Shown here: piece after piece, positions 9,855-17,126 of the stretch
How positions within the stretch are numbered: position 1 is the stretch's first letter
How the letters are laid out: every line of letters starts with the position of its first letter
Notes under the pieces: generated by a model
What the model was told of the DNA's origin: nothing
The model's input: the letters and a program-made list of their open reading frames with translations, nothing else
The model's database searches: none
Origin: Flavobacterium sp.
Lineage (GTDB): Bacteria; Bacteroidota; Bacteroidia; Flavobacteriales; Flavobacteriaceae
Direction: 5' to 3'
DNA: 64,000 bases
Assembly: GCA_020403245.1 (NCBI GenBank)
Contig: JADBYA010000024.1
Coordinates: 79,826-143,825 of the forward strand
Position numbers and translations under genes: made by a program

Positions 9855-10520
9855 ATGATAAACTACAGTTCACATACAAGATCCTTCGGTATAAGATGGA
9901 ACATCAAAATCGAACCCATTTATAGACTACTTGACAATGTAAATTACATCAATAATTTTTTCGAAAATGGCGAAATAATGTTAAGTTGTTTCAACAATTT
10001 TAAAAAAAATCCAGATGAAATGCAAGGTGACAAAGAAGAAGGCCATGCAATAGTTGGAGAATTTGGCAATGGTCCTCGAAATAGCCATGTGATTTACGAA
10101 TCAGGATTAAATGCTTTTATAATGTCAACCACTAGTAAAATTAATGAAGTAGTTATTAAAGACTTTAATGCTGTTGGTGCGATAAAAATTAATAACCCAT
10201 CAATGTTTGCTTTTGAGATCGCAAAAAAGCTTCCTTTTGTTGATTCAGGTGTTGAGGGTTTTTGCAATTATAAATCTTCTAGAGTTGAGTTTTTAGAGGG
10301 TGAAGAAGGTAAATTATTAAATTCTCTAGATTTTGATAGTCCATCAAGTCATTTAATATTTCAAGAAATTACTAGAGGAAGGGAGTTGTTTCTAAAATTG
10401 GACAAATATCAGCATCAAAATGAATATAGGCTAGCTTGGTTTTCAAATGAGGAAATAAAAAGCTCATTAATTGTTCGATGCCCAGAAGCTGTAAAATTTT
10501 GTGATAAAATTATATTTTGA
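9855..10520 (+). CDS. Uncharacterised protein, DUF2971-like pattern
   Basis: This 221-residue protein starts 7 bp after herA. It is not confidently recognised. The N-terminal part has GEIMLSCFNNF, then DEMQGDKEEG; the C-terminal part has LDKYQHQNEYRLAWF. This combination (a G-x-hydrophobic-S-x-F start, an acidic ExG motif, and a late K..Y...NEYR) resembles the DUF2971 group, often seen in defence islands and sometimes compared with ADP-ribosyltransferase folds. That likeness is from memory and needs a profile search. No signal peptide or membrane segment is seen. The tight spacing suggests it acts with SIR2-HerA, as a third component, an effector or an immunity factor. Confidence 0.65.
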   Translation: MINYSSHTRSFGIRWNIKIEPIYRLLDNVNYINNFFENGEIMLSCFNNFKKNPDEMQGDKEEGHAIVGEFGNGPRNSHVIYESGLNAFIMSTTSKINEVVIKDFNAVGAIKINNPSMFAFEIAKKLPFVDSGVEGFCNYKSSRVEFLEGEEGKLLNSLDFDSPSSHLIFQEITRGRELFLKLDKYQHQNEYRLAWFSNEEIKSSLIVRCPEAVKFCDKIIF

Positions 10521-10542
10521 TATCTATCAAAATAAACTCTTT

Positions 10543-11685
10543 ATGAAAGATGTTTTTATAAACGATAGAGATCATTTTAAATGGAGTAAACAAAAAGAAT
10601 ACATTAGCCATCTTGACACTATTGATGAAAATACAAAAATCAAAGCCATTGATGCACTTACTTTTTTTGAAGTAGAATTTGGAGCACAGTTTTTAAAAAC
10701 GTCCTCAATCAATCATCCAATTCGTCAGATGATTTCTAACAAAGCACCTTTCCAGATAAAAGATTTAATTGAATTTGCAGAAACATTAAAGATTTTAAAA
10801 AAAGAAAAAAATAATTACAACCGATTAATTCAAAAGCTCCTTAGTAAAGACAATGCCCAAACAGAAGGAATTTCTCTTGTTAACGTGGCAAGAATGTTTT
10901 TAAAAGAAGAGCTAATAGTTTCATTTATTGACGAATTAAAATATAAAAAAACTCCGGATGTAAAAATAACCAATCCCAACAATGAGGATGTTTTTTTTAT
11001 TGAAATTACAAAACTTAATAACAGTGATTACCAAAAGGAAATAAGTGATAACTATAATTTTTTTCACAATCAATTCAATAATGTCCAACCATTATTTTCT
11101 TTTTTCGGAAAACAATTTCAAGTAGTAGATAAAAAAGAATATCCTGGGATAAGTAAAATAATTGCAGATGCAAAAAAAAGGGTAAAAGAGAATGATCAGA
11201 TTATTTATTATTCCGACCGAAGATTTAATTTTATGTTAGCTCCTCCTAGTTATAATTATGATTTTAACGAAATATGTGAAAGAAATAATATTCGGTCAAT
11301 TCGTTTTAACGGATTACCAATTGAGGTTGATGAAACCAGCCGAATTAATAATAAAATAGTAAAAGCAAATCAAATCCCTGAGGGTGAAAATGGCTTATTA
11401 TTTATAGAAATTAGTCCTATTTATTTCTTAACTACTGATATTGTTACTGCTGCTAAAAGATTAGAAGCTAACATAACAAAATATAAAAATTTACTTGGTA
11501 TAATTCTTTTCTCTGAAATTGTGGCACCAAAAGAACCTATTCTAGTAAATTTAGGAAACAATCATTTTTTTTCAAGAAAAACAATTGAAAATCTTTGTCG
11601 AGAATCACTTTTCATTTATAATAATAATTGTGATATGAAACTTTCAGAGGAAACTTTAGTCAAAATATACAAAGCTTTATTATAA
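10543..11685 (+). CDS. Uncharacterised protein with PD-(D/E)XK-like motif
   Basis: I chose the ATG at 10543 (380 residues). An upstream in-frame GTG at 10501 would overlap the previous gene by 20 bp and add 14 residues of translated tail sequence. No known family is recognised. Around residue 140-160 the protein reads KKTPDVKITNP and then VFFIEITKL: a PD followed ~14 residues later by ExT after a hydrophobic strand. This fits the PD-(D/E)XK nuclease layout except that the usual lysine is replaced by threonine, so activity is uncertain. The protein is otherwise helical and lysine-rich. The gene sits 22 bp after its neighbour and 5 bp before the HEPN-like gene, as part of the same run. Confidence 0.65.
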   Translation: MKDVFINDRDHFKWSKQKEYISHLDTIDENTKIKAIDALTFFEVEFGAQFLKTSSINHPIRQMISNKAPFQIKDLIEFAETLKILKKEKNNYNRLIQKLLSKDNAQTEGISLVNVARMFLKEELIVSFIDELKYKKTPDVKITNPNNEDVFFIEITKLNNSDYQKEISDNYNFFHNQFNNVQPLFSFFGKQFQVVDKKEYPGISKIIADAKKRVKENDQIIYYSDRRFNFMLAPPSYNYDFNEICERNNIRSIRFNGLPIEVDETSRINNKIVKANQIPEGENGLLFIEISPIYFLTTDIVTAAKRLEANITKYKNLLGIILFSEIVAPKEPILVNLGNNHFFSRKTIENLCRESLFIYNNNCDMKLSEETLVKIYKALL

Positions 11686-11690
11686 TATAA

Positions 11691-13073
11691 ATGAAAGATC
11701 GCAAAATAAAAAATTTCACACCAGAATTAGAAACAATAGAGCAATTTGAAAATTTTAAAAAACTAAAAATCACCATCCAAAATTGTGATGGTGTTGCATT
11801 TATTACAAAATCAAAAAGAGACTTTAAACTTTCATTCGATGGTGTTTTTAAGTATCAATCAGATAAGGAAATAAAGGTAAATATTGAAGGTGAAGAGTTT
11901 GTATTAAAATCAAATGATTTTAAAGAACCTATTAATGATGCTTTTACAGGTGTTTCAGGTCAGCATACTTTTGATATAGATAGTGTTTGTAAAGGGTGTT
12001 TCAATAAAGAAGATCTATTCAAAATATTCTTTTTTGACAATTCAAAAAATAAACGTGATTTTAATGACAAATTAGAAACTGCAAAAAACGATGGTGTCAA
12101 TACTTGGGCTATTGAATGTGTAAGATTGTGTGTAAACAAAAATACTTTCGACATAACCAAATATAAGAATAAGAACAAAAGTTATTTCGTAATCGAAAAT
12201 TTAGAGCCAACCTCTTTAAAAGAGTTCAATGAATATTCGTATGCTATACAAAAAGGTATTGGTTTTTTAATTGGTTACATGCCTGGTGGAGAAAACTATA
12301 TTTTTTCTGGAGAAAATTTCATTTATCAAAGATTAGCCAGAAAATCATTAAAATCAATTTTTCATCCGGTAACTTCAAATCCATATTCAAAACTGCATAA
12401 AGAAAAGAATATAGCAGATAGCTATTACGGAAAGTTAAAAGTCATACCTATTGAAGTAATCTCAAATTTCATTACACAACTACGAAACAATGAAGAGTAT
12501 GCAGTAGCTATTATTTTTTTGATGGAAGTAACCCATCTGAAATCTGTGGTGTCCATGCCTGGTGTGTTTTCTGTTATTTTAGAATCACTGGCAAATATTA
12601 TCATCACAAAACAGAATACAATTGAAAAATTAATAGCTGACGAAACACTCTTTAATAAGATAAAAAGTGATTTAAACGCTGTCTTGGATAACTATGCTAA
12701 TGCAATAGATGAAAATGCAGAAATAAAATTCCGAAGAAAAATAAATGGATTAAGTAACTCCATAAATCACAAACGTCTAACCAATGCAGAAAAATTAAGA
12801 CAACCATTTGATCAATTACAAATCAAACTCTCTAGTGAAGATGAATCAGCAATTGATTTTAGAAACGATTTATTACACGGCAATATCTTAATGAATAATG
12901 AAACAACAAAAACTAGCAAAGAAATAGACAATAAAATGCTATATGCAAGTGCAAAACTTTACACTCTGATAAGTAAACTAATTTTAAAAAATAGTGGATA
13001 TAGTGGATATGTAATTAATCATGCTAAATTCTTCAATAAAGATGCTAAAGAAGACTATTTCGAAGAGATATAA
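11691..13073 (+). CDS. HEPN-domain protein, ApeA-like
   Basis: This 460-residue protein has a mostly beta N-terminal half and a helical C-terminal half. In the helical part, near residue 390, is FRNDLLHGNIL, an R-x4-H motif with a following glycine. It matches the HEPN ribonuclease signature and most resembles the ApeA-like HEPN proteins of phage defence (an N-terminal sensor-like domain joined to a C-terminal HEPN). Such proteins cleave tRNA or other RNA on infection. The ApeA assignment is from architecture and memory only. It is the last gene of the run starting at 3791; a 5-bp gap to the previous gene supports cotranscription. No terminator is obvious directly after it. Confidence 0.7.
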   Translation: MKDRKIKNFTPELETIEQFENFKKLKITIQNCDGVAFITKSKRDFKLSFDGVFKYQSDKEIKVNIEGEEFVLKSNDFKEPINDAFTGVSGQHTFDIDSVCKGCFNKEDLFKIFFFDNSKNKRDFNDKLETAKNDGVNTWAIECVRLCVNKNTFDITKYKNKNKSYFVIENLEPTSLKEFNEYSYAIQKGIGFLIGYMPGGENYIFSGENFIYQRLARKSLKSIFHPVTSNPYSKLHKEKNIADSYYGKLKVIPIEVISNFITQLRNNEEYAVAIIFLMEVTHLKSVVSMPGVFSVILESLANIIITKQNTIEKLIADETLFNKIKSDLNAVLDNYANAIDENAEIKFRRKINGLSNSINHKRLTNAEKLRQPFDQLQIKLSSEDESAIDFRNDLLHGNILMNNETTKTSKEIDNKMLYASAKLYTLISKLILKNSGYSGYVINHAKFFNKDAKEDYFEEI

Positions 13074-13115
13074 GTTTTTAGTAAAATATTCTATATAAAT
13101 GTTTATTTTTACAAC

Positions 13116-13223
13116 ATGAACATAGAAAGTATCATAGCAATCCTGGCAAATAGTGTGGCAATTTTAGTAGCCGCTAAAAATGATACACCCATTCTTTCCC
13201 TTTTTAAAAAAACCTTTTTTTAA
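13116..13223 (+). CDS. Candidate 35-residue hydrophobic peptide
   Basis: A short ORF 42 bp after the HEPN-like gene encodes a peptide starting MNIESIIAILANSVAIL and ending SLFKKTFF: one hydrophobic helix (about residues 5-19) followed by a charged break and a basic aromatic tail. TTATTTTTAC lies 14 bp upstream, close to the Bacteroidota -7 box but without its G. The layout recalls small membrane toxins or holin-like peptides. Coding status is unproven because the ORF is short and the region is AT-rich. Confidence 0.35.
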   Translation: MNIESIIAILANSVAILVAAKNDTPILSLFKKTFF

Positions 13224-13281
13224 TTTTTTTTGACACCTAGTTTTTTTGTGTGTCAAGAACTTTCCTTATCAAATAAGGGAT

Positions 13282-13316
13282 AGCATCCAATCAGGATTAG
13301 AACCTGTGATCTACAT
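13282..13316 (-). other. tRNA 3'-half-like fragment (possible att remnant)
   Basis: Read on the minus strand, this stretch gives GATCACAGGTTCTAATCCTG, which resembles a tRNA T-arm (canonical GGTTCGAATCC) with one change. No complete tRNA cloverleaf could be assembled. It lies exactly between the SIR2-HerA run and the CBASS genes, where an island attachment site might be expected. Weak evidence. Confidence 0.2.
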
Positions 13317-13327
13317 TAGTGAAAAAT

Positions 13328-14017
13328 CTATCTGACTTTTAATTGATTTCTATGATGAACCGCAATCTTATACTCATTTGTTTCTCTTAGAGAATGAAGA
13401 AAATAATGGATATGTTCCAAACTTAGTTTAGATAAAATGTCATAACTTTTCTTATGACATTTTCTATACTTCTTACCACTTCCACAAAAGCACATGGAAA
13501 CTCTATCTATTTTTTTTCCTTCAATAATTTGGTTCAATCCAAATTCAATATTAAAGATGTTATTGGTCATAAAAGTTTCTTCAAAAAACTCAATCCAGCC
13601 TTTACTACCATGAGAACGCTCTTTTAAGAAGTAGCCATTTTGATTTCTGAAAATTTGGCTATAGAAATAATTTTTAACTTGATTATCTATAAAAGAAAGT
13701 AAAGCTATACCACTGTTACAAATAATGATTTCTTCCGGTGGCGAAGCGAGACAACAATTGCCTGTCTGTTCAAAGATATGCCAATCTACATTTCTAGGAA
13801 TACGACCACCAGTTTCATAAACTTCAGGAAAACGATTAGGAAAATCAGCCACAGCCTTAATTTCAATTTGAAAGGTATCTTCTACGCCACCTCCATCGTT
13901 CATCAAAACTAAAGAACCAAAAATACAAGGAATCCCACCTTCATTTTTAAGGGATAACTCCTTGTATTTTTCTGTAACTGCTGTTGCTTGTTCTTTAAAA
14001 AGAGTATAGCCATTCAT
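13328..14017 (-). CDS. CBASS E2-like conjugating protein with C-terminal SEC-C motif
   Basis: The 229-residue protein has a ubiquitin-E2-like core: DFPNRFPEVYETGGRIPR (about 58-75), then DWHIFEQTGNCCLASPPEE, with histidine 80 and paired cysteines 88/89 where prokaryotic E2 enzymes carry the catalytic cysteine. The C-terminal third adds CFCGSGKKYRKCH (~175-187), a zinc-binding SEC-C motif (CxCx8CH). In type II-short CBASS an E2-only protein attaches the C-terminus of the CD-NTase to target molecules and primes it for signalling. The gene lies 3 bp after the CD-NTase gene in the same operon and no E1 or JAB protease gene follows. The SEC-C tail is an uncommon addition. Family placement is strong by context; which cysteine acts is inferred. 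Confidence 0.85.
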   Translation of the reverse strand: MNGYTLFKEQATAVTEKYKELSLKNEGGIPCIFGSLVLMNDGGGVEDTFQIEIKAVADFPNRFPEVYETGGRIPRNVDWHIFEQTGNCCLASPPEEIIICNSGIALLSFIDNQVKNYFYSQIFRNQNGYFLKERSHGSKGWIEFFEETFMTNNIFNIEFGLNQIIEGKKIDRVSMCFCGSGKKYRKCHKKSYDILSKLSLEHIHYFLHSLRETNEYKIAVHHRNQLKVR

Positions 14018-14020
14018 ATT

Positions 14021-14962
14021 TTATTTTCCCCAAGGTCTAGATAAAGCAGCTCCACTTGTTGTAGCAGCACTACTATTCGTTTGTTCATTTTTATCTTCTC
14101 CATCTGGAAATCGTGTACCCAAATGTTTTTGCCATAATCTGCTTGCTTTTAGTTGATTTGGCTCTTTTAAAGCTGCTTCAGCATCAGCAAGAAAGCTGTC
14201 TAAATTAGTTAGAAAATTATTTTTTCGTGTGGAATCATAATCCGCAAACAAATCATCCTTCGGTGTTACGGGTACAATACATTCAAATTTTTGAGCTAAT
14301 GCTTTTTTAATTTCTCTTAAAACATCAGTCAACAAAATATCATCACGATCGTTAAGAACAATTTTATCTTTAGCTTTCATAGCTAAAATGGTCATAGCTA
14401 GTCCACTTGGCATTTTGTTTCGCTTATGGTCACACCATGCTTTTAGTTCTTTAATTACTTTTATTATCTTACCATTGGCATCTTTGTTATCGTTAAACCA
14501 ATCAATTAGTGCTTTAGGATCACTATCTTCCCATCCATTGTTCTTTACGGCTAGTTGATATTCTTTCCCATCTGTTTTATAGTAAACAGGAATGTCAATT
14601 TCATAATCTCCTGAAAAAATATTACGAATACATTTTTTCCTGTGTTCTGGAGAAGTAGAGGTATAACCATTTACTGCATCCCAAACCCAATTTTGTAACG
14701 TCGTTGCACTAACGTCAGGATTTCTGAAAAAGTAAACACCATCATCCAAATCACAAATATCATCTTTAGTTCTTATACCGGTTTTCATTTTGTATGAACC
14801 CTGTATATAAAACTTTGGTACATAAGCTGGATGGTGTTCCTTAAAATGTTTTCTAATGCGTTCTCTCAACCCATCTTTAGAGTTGGTCATCTTTGTTTTT
14901 TTGCCAGAGGTCAGAGAAATTTCTGTATTAAATCCTCCGAATAAGTGGTGACAGTTTGCCAT
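14021..14962 (-). CDS. CBASS CD-NTase (cyclic oligonucleotide synthase)
   Basis: The 313-residue protein is a cGAS/DncV-like nucleotidyltransferase: GSYKMKT (~55-61) is the G-S nucleotide-binding motif, DLDDG (71-75) provides two acidic metal ligands, and EIDIPVY (~121-127) gives the third. The DxDDG form recalls the DncV-type enzymes, but the clade and product cannot be fixed by eye. It should make a cyclic di- or trinucleotide on infection, which activates the patatin effector next door. The C-terminus is a flexible Ser/Ala/Thr/Gly tail ending SRPWGK, the expected substrate of the E2-like protein. Spacing is 5 bp from capV and 3 bp to the E2 gene. Confidence 0.9.
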   Translation of the reverse strand: MANCHHLFGGFNTEISLTSGKKTKMTNSKDGLRERIRKHFKEHHPAYVPKFYIQGSYKMKTGIRTKDDICDLDDGVYFFRNPDVSATTLQNWVWDAVNGYTSTSPEHRKKCIRNIFSGDYEIDIPVYYKTDGKEYQLAVKNNGWEDSDPKALIDWFNDNKDANGKIIKVIKELKAWCDHKRNKMPSGLAMTILAMKAKDKIVLNDRDDILLTDVLREIKKALAQKFECIVPVTPKDDLFADYDSTRKNNFLTNLDSFLADAEAALKEPNQLKASRLWQKHLGTRFPDGEDKNEQTNSSAATTSGAALSRPWGK

Positions 14963-14967
14963 AGTAT

Positions 14968-15978
14968 TTATATGTTTTTATAGTTTTTAATTGATTTAAA
15001 AAAAGTTAAAATCTCAGGATTTGTAGCGTAGGTATTTCCAGTTTGTTTTCCCAGGGCATGTATAGTTGCTAGAGTCTTTTTATCAGTTCTATCCATAGTA
15101 ATTATATTCATTTGCGTAGGAGACAACTTAGGCGAATCAATTCTAATATAATTCCCTTTTGGTTGTATTTTAGGTATTATTTTCTTTAAAAAATAATCAG
15201 TAAAATAAGATTGCCCATCCATAGCAGTTTCAAACAATTTTTTATTCCATCCAATTATAGATTTTGATTTATTATTGGTTGAAACCCAACCATTAGGTGT
15301 CGTAATACTTGATATTGATAAAATACTATAAGCATCATAGTCTTTACCCTCACCAACATAATAGTCAATAGCTTCAAGTAAACCACAAAGCGAAGGATTG
15401 TTAGCCCAAACACCACCATCAGTATATAAAAATCCATTATGCTCATGAATAGGAAAATAACTTGGTGCTGCAGAAGTAGCCAAAGCAATATCTACAAGTT
15501 TAATTGAATCATCAACAAAATGTTCGGTCTGAACGCCGGATTTTTTAAAAACTTTAGGTTGACCATTGGTTAAATTAAAACTTGGGATACAAAGTAAATT
15601 ATTGGCATACTTCATTGTTTTTTCTTCAAACAACTCTTCTAATATTCCTTTCAATGGTCTAACCGAATGTTTATTAGAAAATAAAATTTGTTTAATAGTT
15701 TTATATGAATTTTGGAAACGCCTAATTAATGCATTGTTTGAAGTAGGAAATATTTCTGAACCTTTTTTTACATACAAATCAACCAAAGATTGAGCACTCA
15801 TTCCACTAGCAAGTCCAATAGCAATTAATCCACCGGTTGAAGTACCGCATATCATATCAAAATGATCAGTAATTTTTTTTCCTGTTTTTGCTTCAAAAGA
15901 AGCTAAAATAGAAGCACTGTAAAGTCCTTTTATTCCTCCACCATCTATAGACAGTATTTTAAACGTTTTCTTTTCCAT
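14968..15978 (-). CDS. capV: CBASS effector: patatin-like phospholipase (CapV-like)
   Basis: This 336-residue protein is a patatin: oxyanion motif DGGGIKG (12-18), nucleophile elbow GTSTGG (45-50, Ser47), and dyad aspartate in DGGVWANNPS near residue 187. CapV enzymes are switched on by cyclic nucleotides and degrade membrane phospholipids, killing the infected cell. It is the first gene of a three-gene minus-strand operon with the CD-NTase and E2-like genes, the same order as in Vibrio cholerae capV-dncV-cap2. A strong terminator for an upstream small gene lies 22 bp before the start, so the CBASS promoter must sit in the short gap at 15979-16000 or inside the upstream region by readthrough. 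Confidence 0.92.
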   Translation of the reverse strand: MEKKTFKILSIDGGGIKGLYSASILASFEAKTGKKITDHFDMICGTSTGGLIAIGLASGMSAQSLVDLYVKKGSEIFPTSNNALIRRFQNSYKTIKQILFSNKHSVRPLKGILEELFEEKTMKYANNLLCIPSFNLTNGQPKVFKKSGVQTEHFVDDSIKLVDIALATSAAPSYFPIHEHNGFLYTDGGVWANNPSLCGLLEAIDYYVGEGKDYDAYSILSISSITTPNGWVSTNNKSKSIIGWNKKLFETAMDGQSYFTDYFLKKIIPKIQPKGNYIRIDSPKLSPTQMNIITMDRTDKKTLATIHALGKQTGNTYATNPEILTFFKSIKNYKNI

Positions 15979-16000
15979 ATATGTTTTTAAAAAAAAATTT

Positions 16001-16030
16001 AAAAGAGTTTTACATGAGTAAAACTCTTTT
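16001..16030 (-). terminator. Perfect 13-bp hairpin terminator (minus strand)
   Basis: AAAAGAGTTTTAC / GTAAAACTCTTTT with a 4-nt loop is followed on the minus strand by a U-rich run. It ends the small gene at 16038-16199, just before capV. Confidence 0.75.
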
Positions 16031-16037
16031 AATTCAA

Positions 16038-16199
16038 TTACTTCAATGCTTTGGCAATCAAACCTATTGCTGCAACTACAGTGAAAGTTACAATAACAGC
16101 ATTCACAAATTGAGCCGTTTCACCATAAACTGTAGTACAGGTATTTTTATAGCAAAGCGTAGTTTGTTCCCTCGAAGGGTACTTAGTTAAACTTCTCAT
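16038..16199 (-). CDS. Small membrane protein, 53 residues
   Basis: The ORF starts MRSLTKYPSREQTTLCYKN and continues with a polar stretch, then a single hydrophobic helix (about residues 32-50, NAVIVTFTVVAAIGLIAKAL). The start ATG, a compact length and a strong terminator 8 bp after the stop support a real gene. No family is recognised. It sits upstream of capV in the same direction but is terminated separately, so it need not belong to CBASS. Two cysteines in the polar part (KNTCTTVYGE region) are notable. A phage-sensing or holin-like role would be guesswork. Confidence 0.6.
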   Translation of the reverse strand: MRSLTKYPSREQTTLCYKNTCTTVYGETAQFVNAVIVTFTVVAAIGLIAKALK

Positions 16200-16270
16200 G
16201 TGTTTTAATTAGATGTTAATAGAATTCAGACAACGCCAAGCTGTGTCATATCAGCGTACCAGAAAGAAAA

Positions 16271-16444
16271 TCACTTCTCTTTTCTTACTCCTTTAAAAGG
16301 TGTTCCGTCTTGCTTAACATCCATAAAACGTCCAGTACTAGTATTGCGTTTAACATACTGTTCAGTCTTAGGATTATAAGTCTGACTTCTTCCTTTCACG
16401 GCACCATTACGATGCCCATCTCCGGGTGTTCCATTTTTTGCCAT
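16271..16444 (-). CDS. Small basic glycine/lysine-rich protein, 57 residues
   Basis: I chose the ATG at 16444, giving MAKNGTPGDGHRNGAVKGRS at the N-terminus; a longer frame from 16468 adds eight unlikely residues. The C-terminus reads FMDVKQDGTPFKGVRKEK. The protein has no hydrophobic core and is strongly basic, with TPGDGHRNG and DGTPFKG as near repeats. I recall near-identical short proteins in many Bacteroidota and Proteobacteria genomes, often in accessory regions, with no assigned function. It lies 71 bp upstream of the 53-residue membrane protein on the same strand. Confidence 0.7.
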   Translation of the reverse strand: MAKNGTPGDGHRNGAVKGRSQTYNPKTEQYVKRNTSTGRFMDVKQDGTPFKGVRKEK

Positions 16445-16534
16445 GGCTATCAGATTTAATACAATCAAACAATTTAAAACTGAGGCGTTTGATTAAAAAC
16501 CCAAGGAATAATTAGGTAATAAATAGAATTCTAT

Positions 16535-16617
16535 TACTTTTGCAGAAGAAATAATCAAGCTACCAACTTTTAAATTTCAACTGACCGAAGCATTATTCCA
16601 TAAGCTTCGGTTTTTTT
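16535..16617 (+). ncRNA. Candidate small RNA with own promoter box and terminator
   Basis: A Bacteroidota -7 box TACTTTTG (16535-16542) is followed by ~40 nt without an ORF, then a hairpin ACCGAAGC / GCTTCGGT (16584-16611) with a T7 tract. The unit would make a ~70-nt transcript on the plus strand, between two minus-strand genes. No -33 TTG is visible at proper spacing. It could act antisense to the 3' end of the PIN gene transcript or be a regulatory RNA of the island. Confidence 0.35.
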
Positions 16618-16625
16618 ATAAAAAA

Positions 16626-17126
16626 TTAAGTTTTAAATTTCTTAATCAATTTATCAATTTCATCAATTGGTAATCGGTCATTTACTGATTTAAGTTGTTC
16701 TAGCAAAGCAATAGCTTTAATCTTATCCAATATATTTTCTTCTACCAATTTCTCTATAACCCAAATACTTCCGTGAACTTCAACACCATGTTCTTTAGCT
16801 TCCAATTTCAATTTTCTATCACAGGTTAGCAAGGCACAATTAAGTTGAATTGACTTCCAAAGCATTGTTTTATCAGGCAATGATTTAAGGTTTCTCTTTG
16901 TTTTAAATTCGTTTACAGCATCTTGTTCCTCTTCAGTCAATACAATTACATTTAATTTTTGTGACCTTTTATAAACCTCAAATTCAACTACCTGATTAGC
17001 TATTACAATTTCATTATATACAAACGAAGTGGTAGAGATTTCTGCTTTCAATGCAAAAAACTCAGGTAAAATCTCTAATTGAAAGAGATCAAATAAAACA
17101 CTTACGTCTGTAATAATTAATCTCAT
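16626..17126 (-). CDS. PIN-domain-like toxin
   Basis: The 166-residue protein opens with IITDVSVLFDLFQLE, the first acidic residue of a PIN-type ribonuclease, and has further acidic positions in LPDKTMLWKS (~84-93) and LLTCDRKLKLEAKE (~98-111), giving the spacing of a PIN metal site. PIN toxins cleave RNA and are neutralised by a partner. The start overlaps the stop of the upstream XRE-ImmA gene by 4 bp, so the two are translationally coupled. That partner type is known for PIN-like genes in accessory islands. The catalytic assignment is tentative because the fourth acidic residue is not clear. Confidence 0.75.
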   Translation of the reverse strand: MRLIITDVSVLFDLFQLEILPEFFALKAEISTTSFVYNEIVIANQVVEFEVYKRSQKLNVIVLTEEEQDAVNEFKTKRNLKSLPDKTMLWKSIQLNCALLTCDRKLKLEAKEHGVEVHGSIWVIEKLVEENILDKIKAIALLEQLKSVNDRLPIDEIDKLIKKFKT

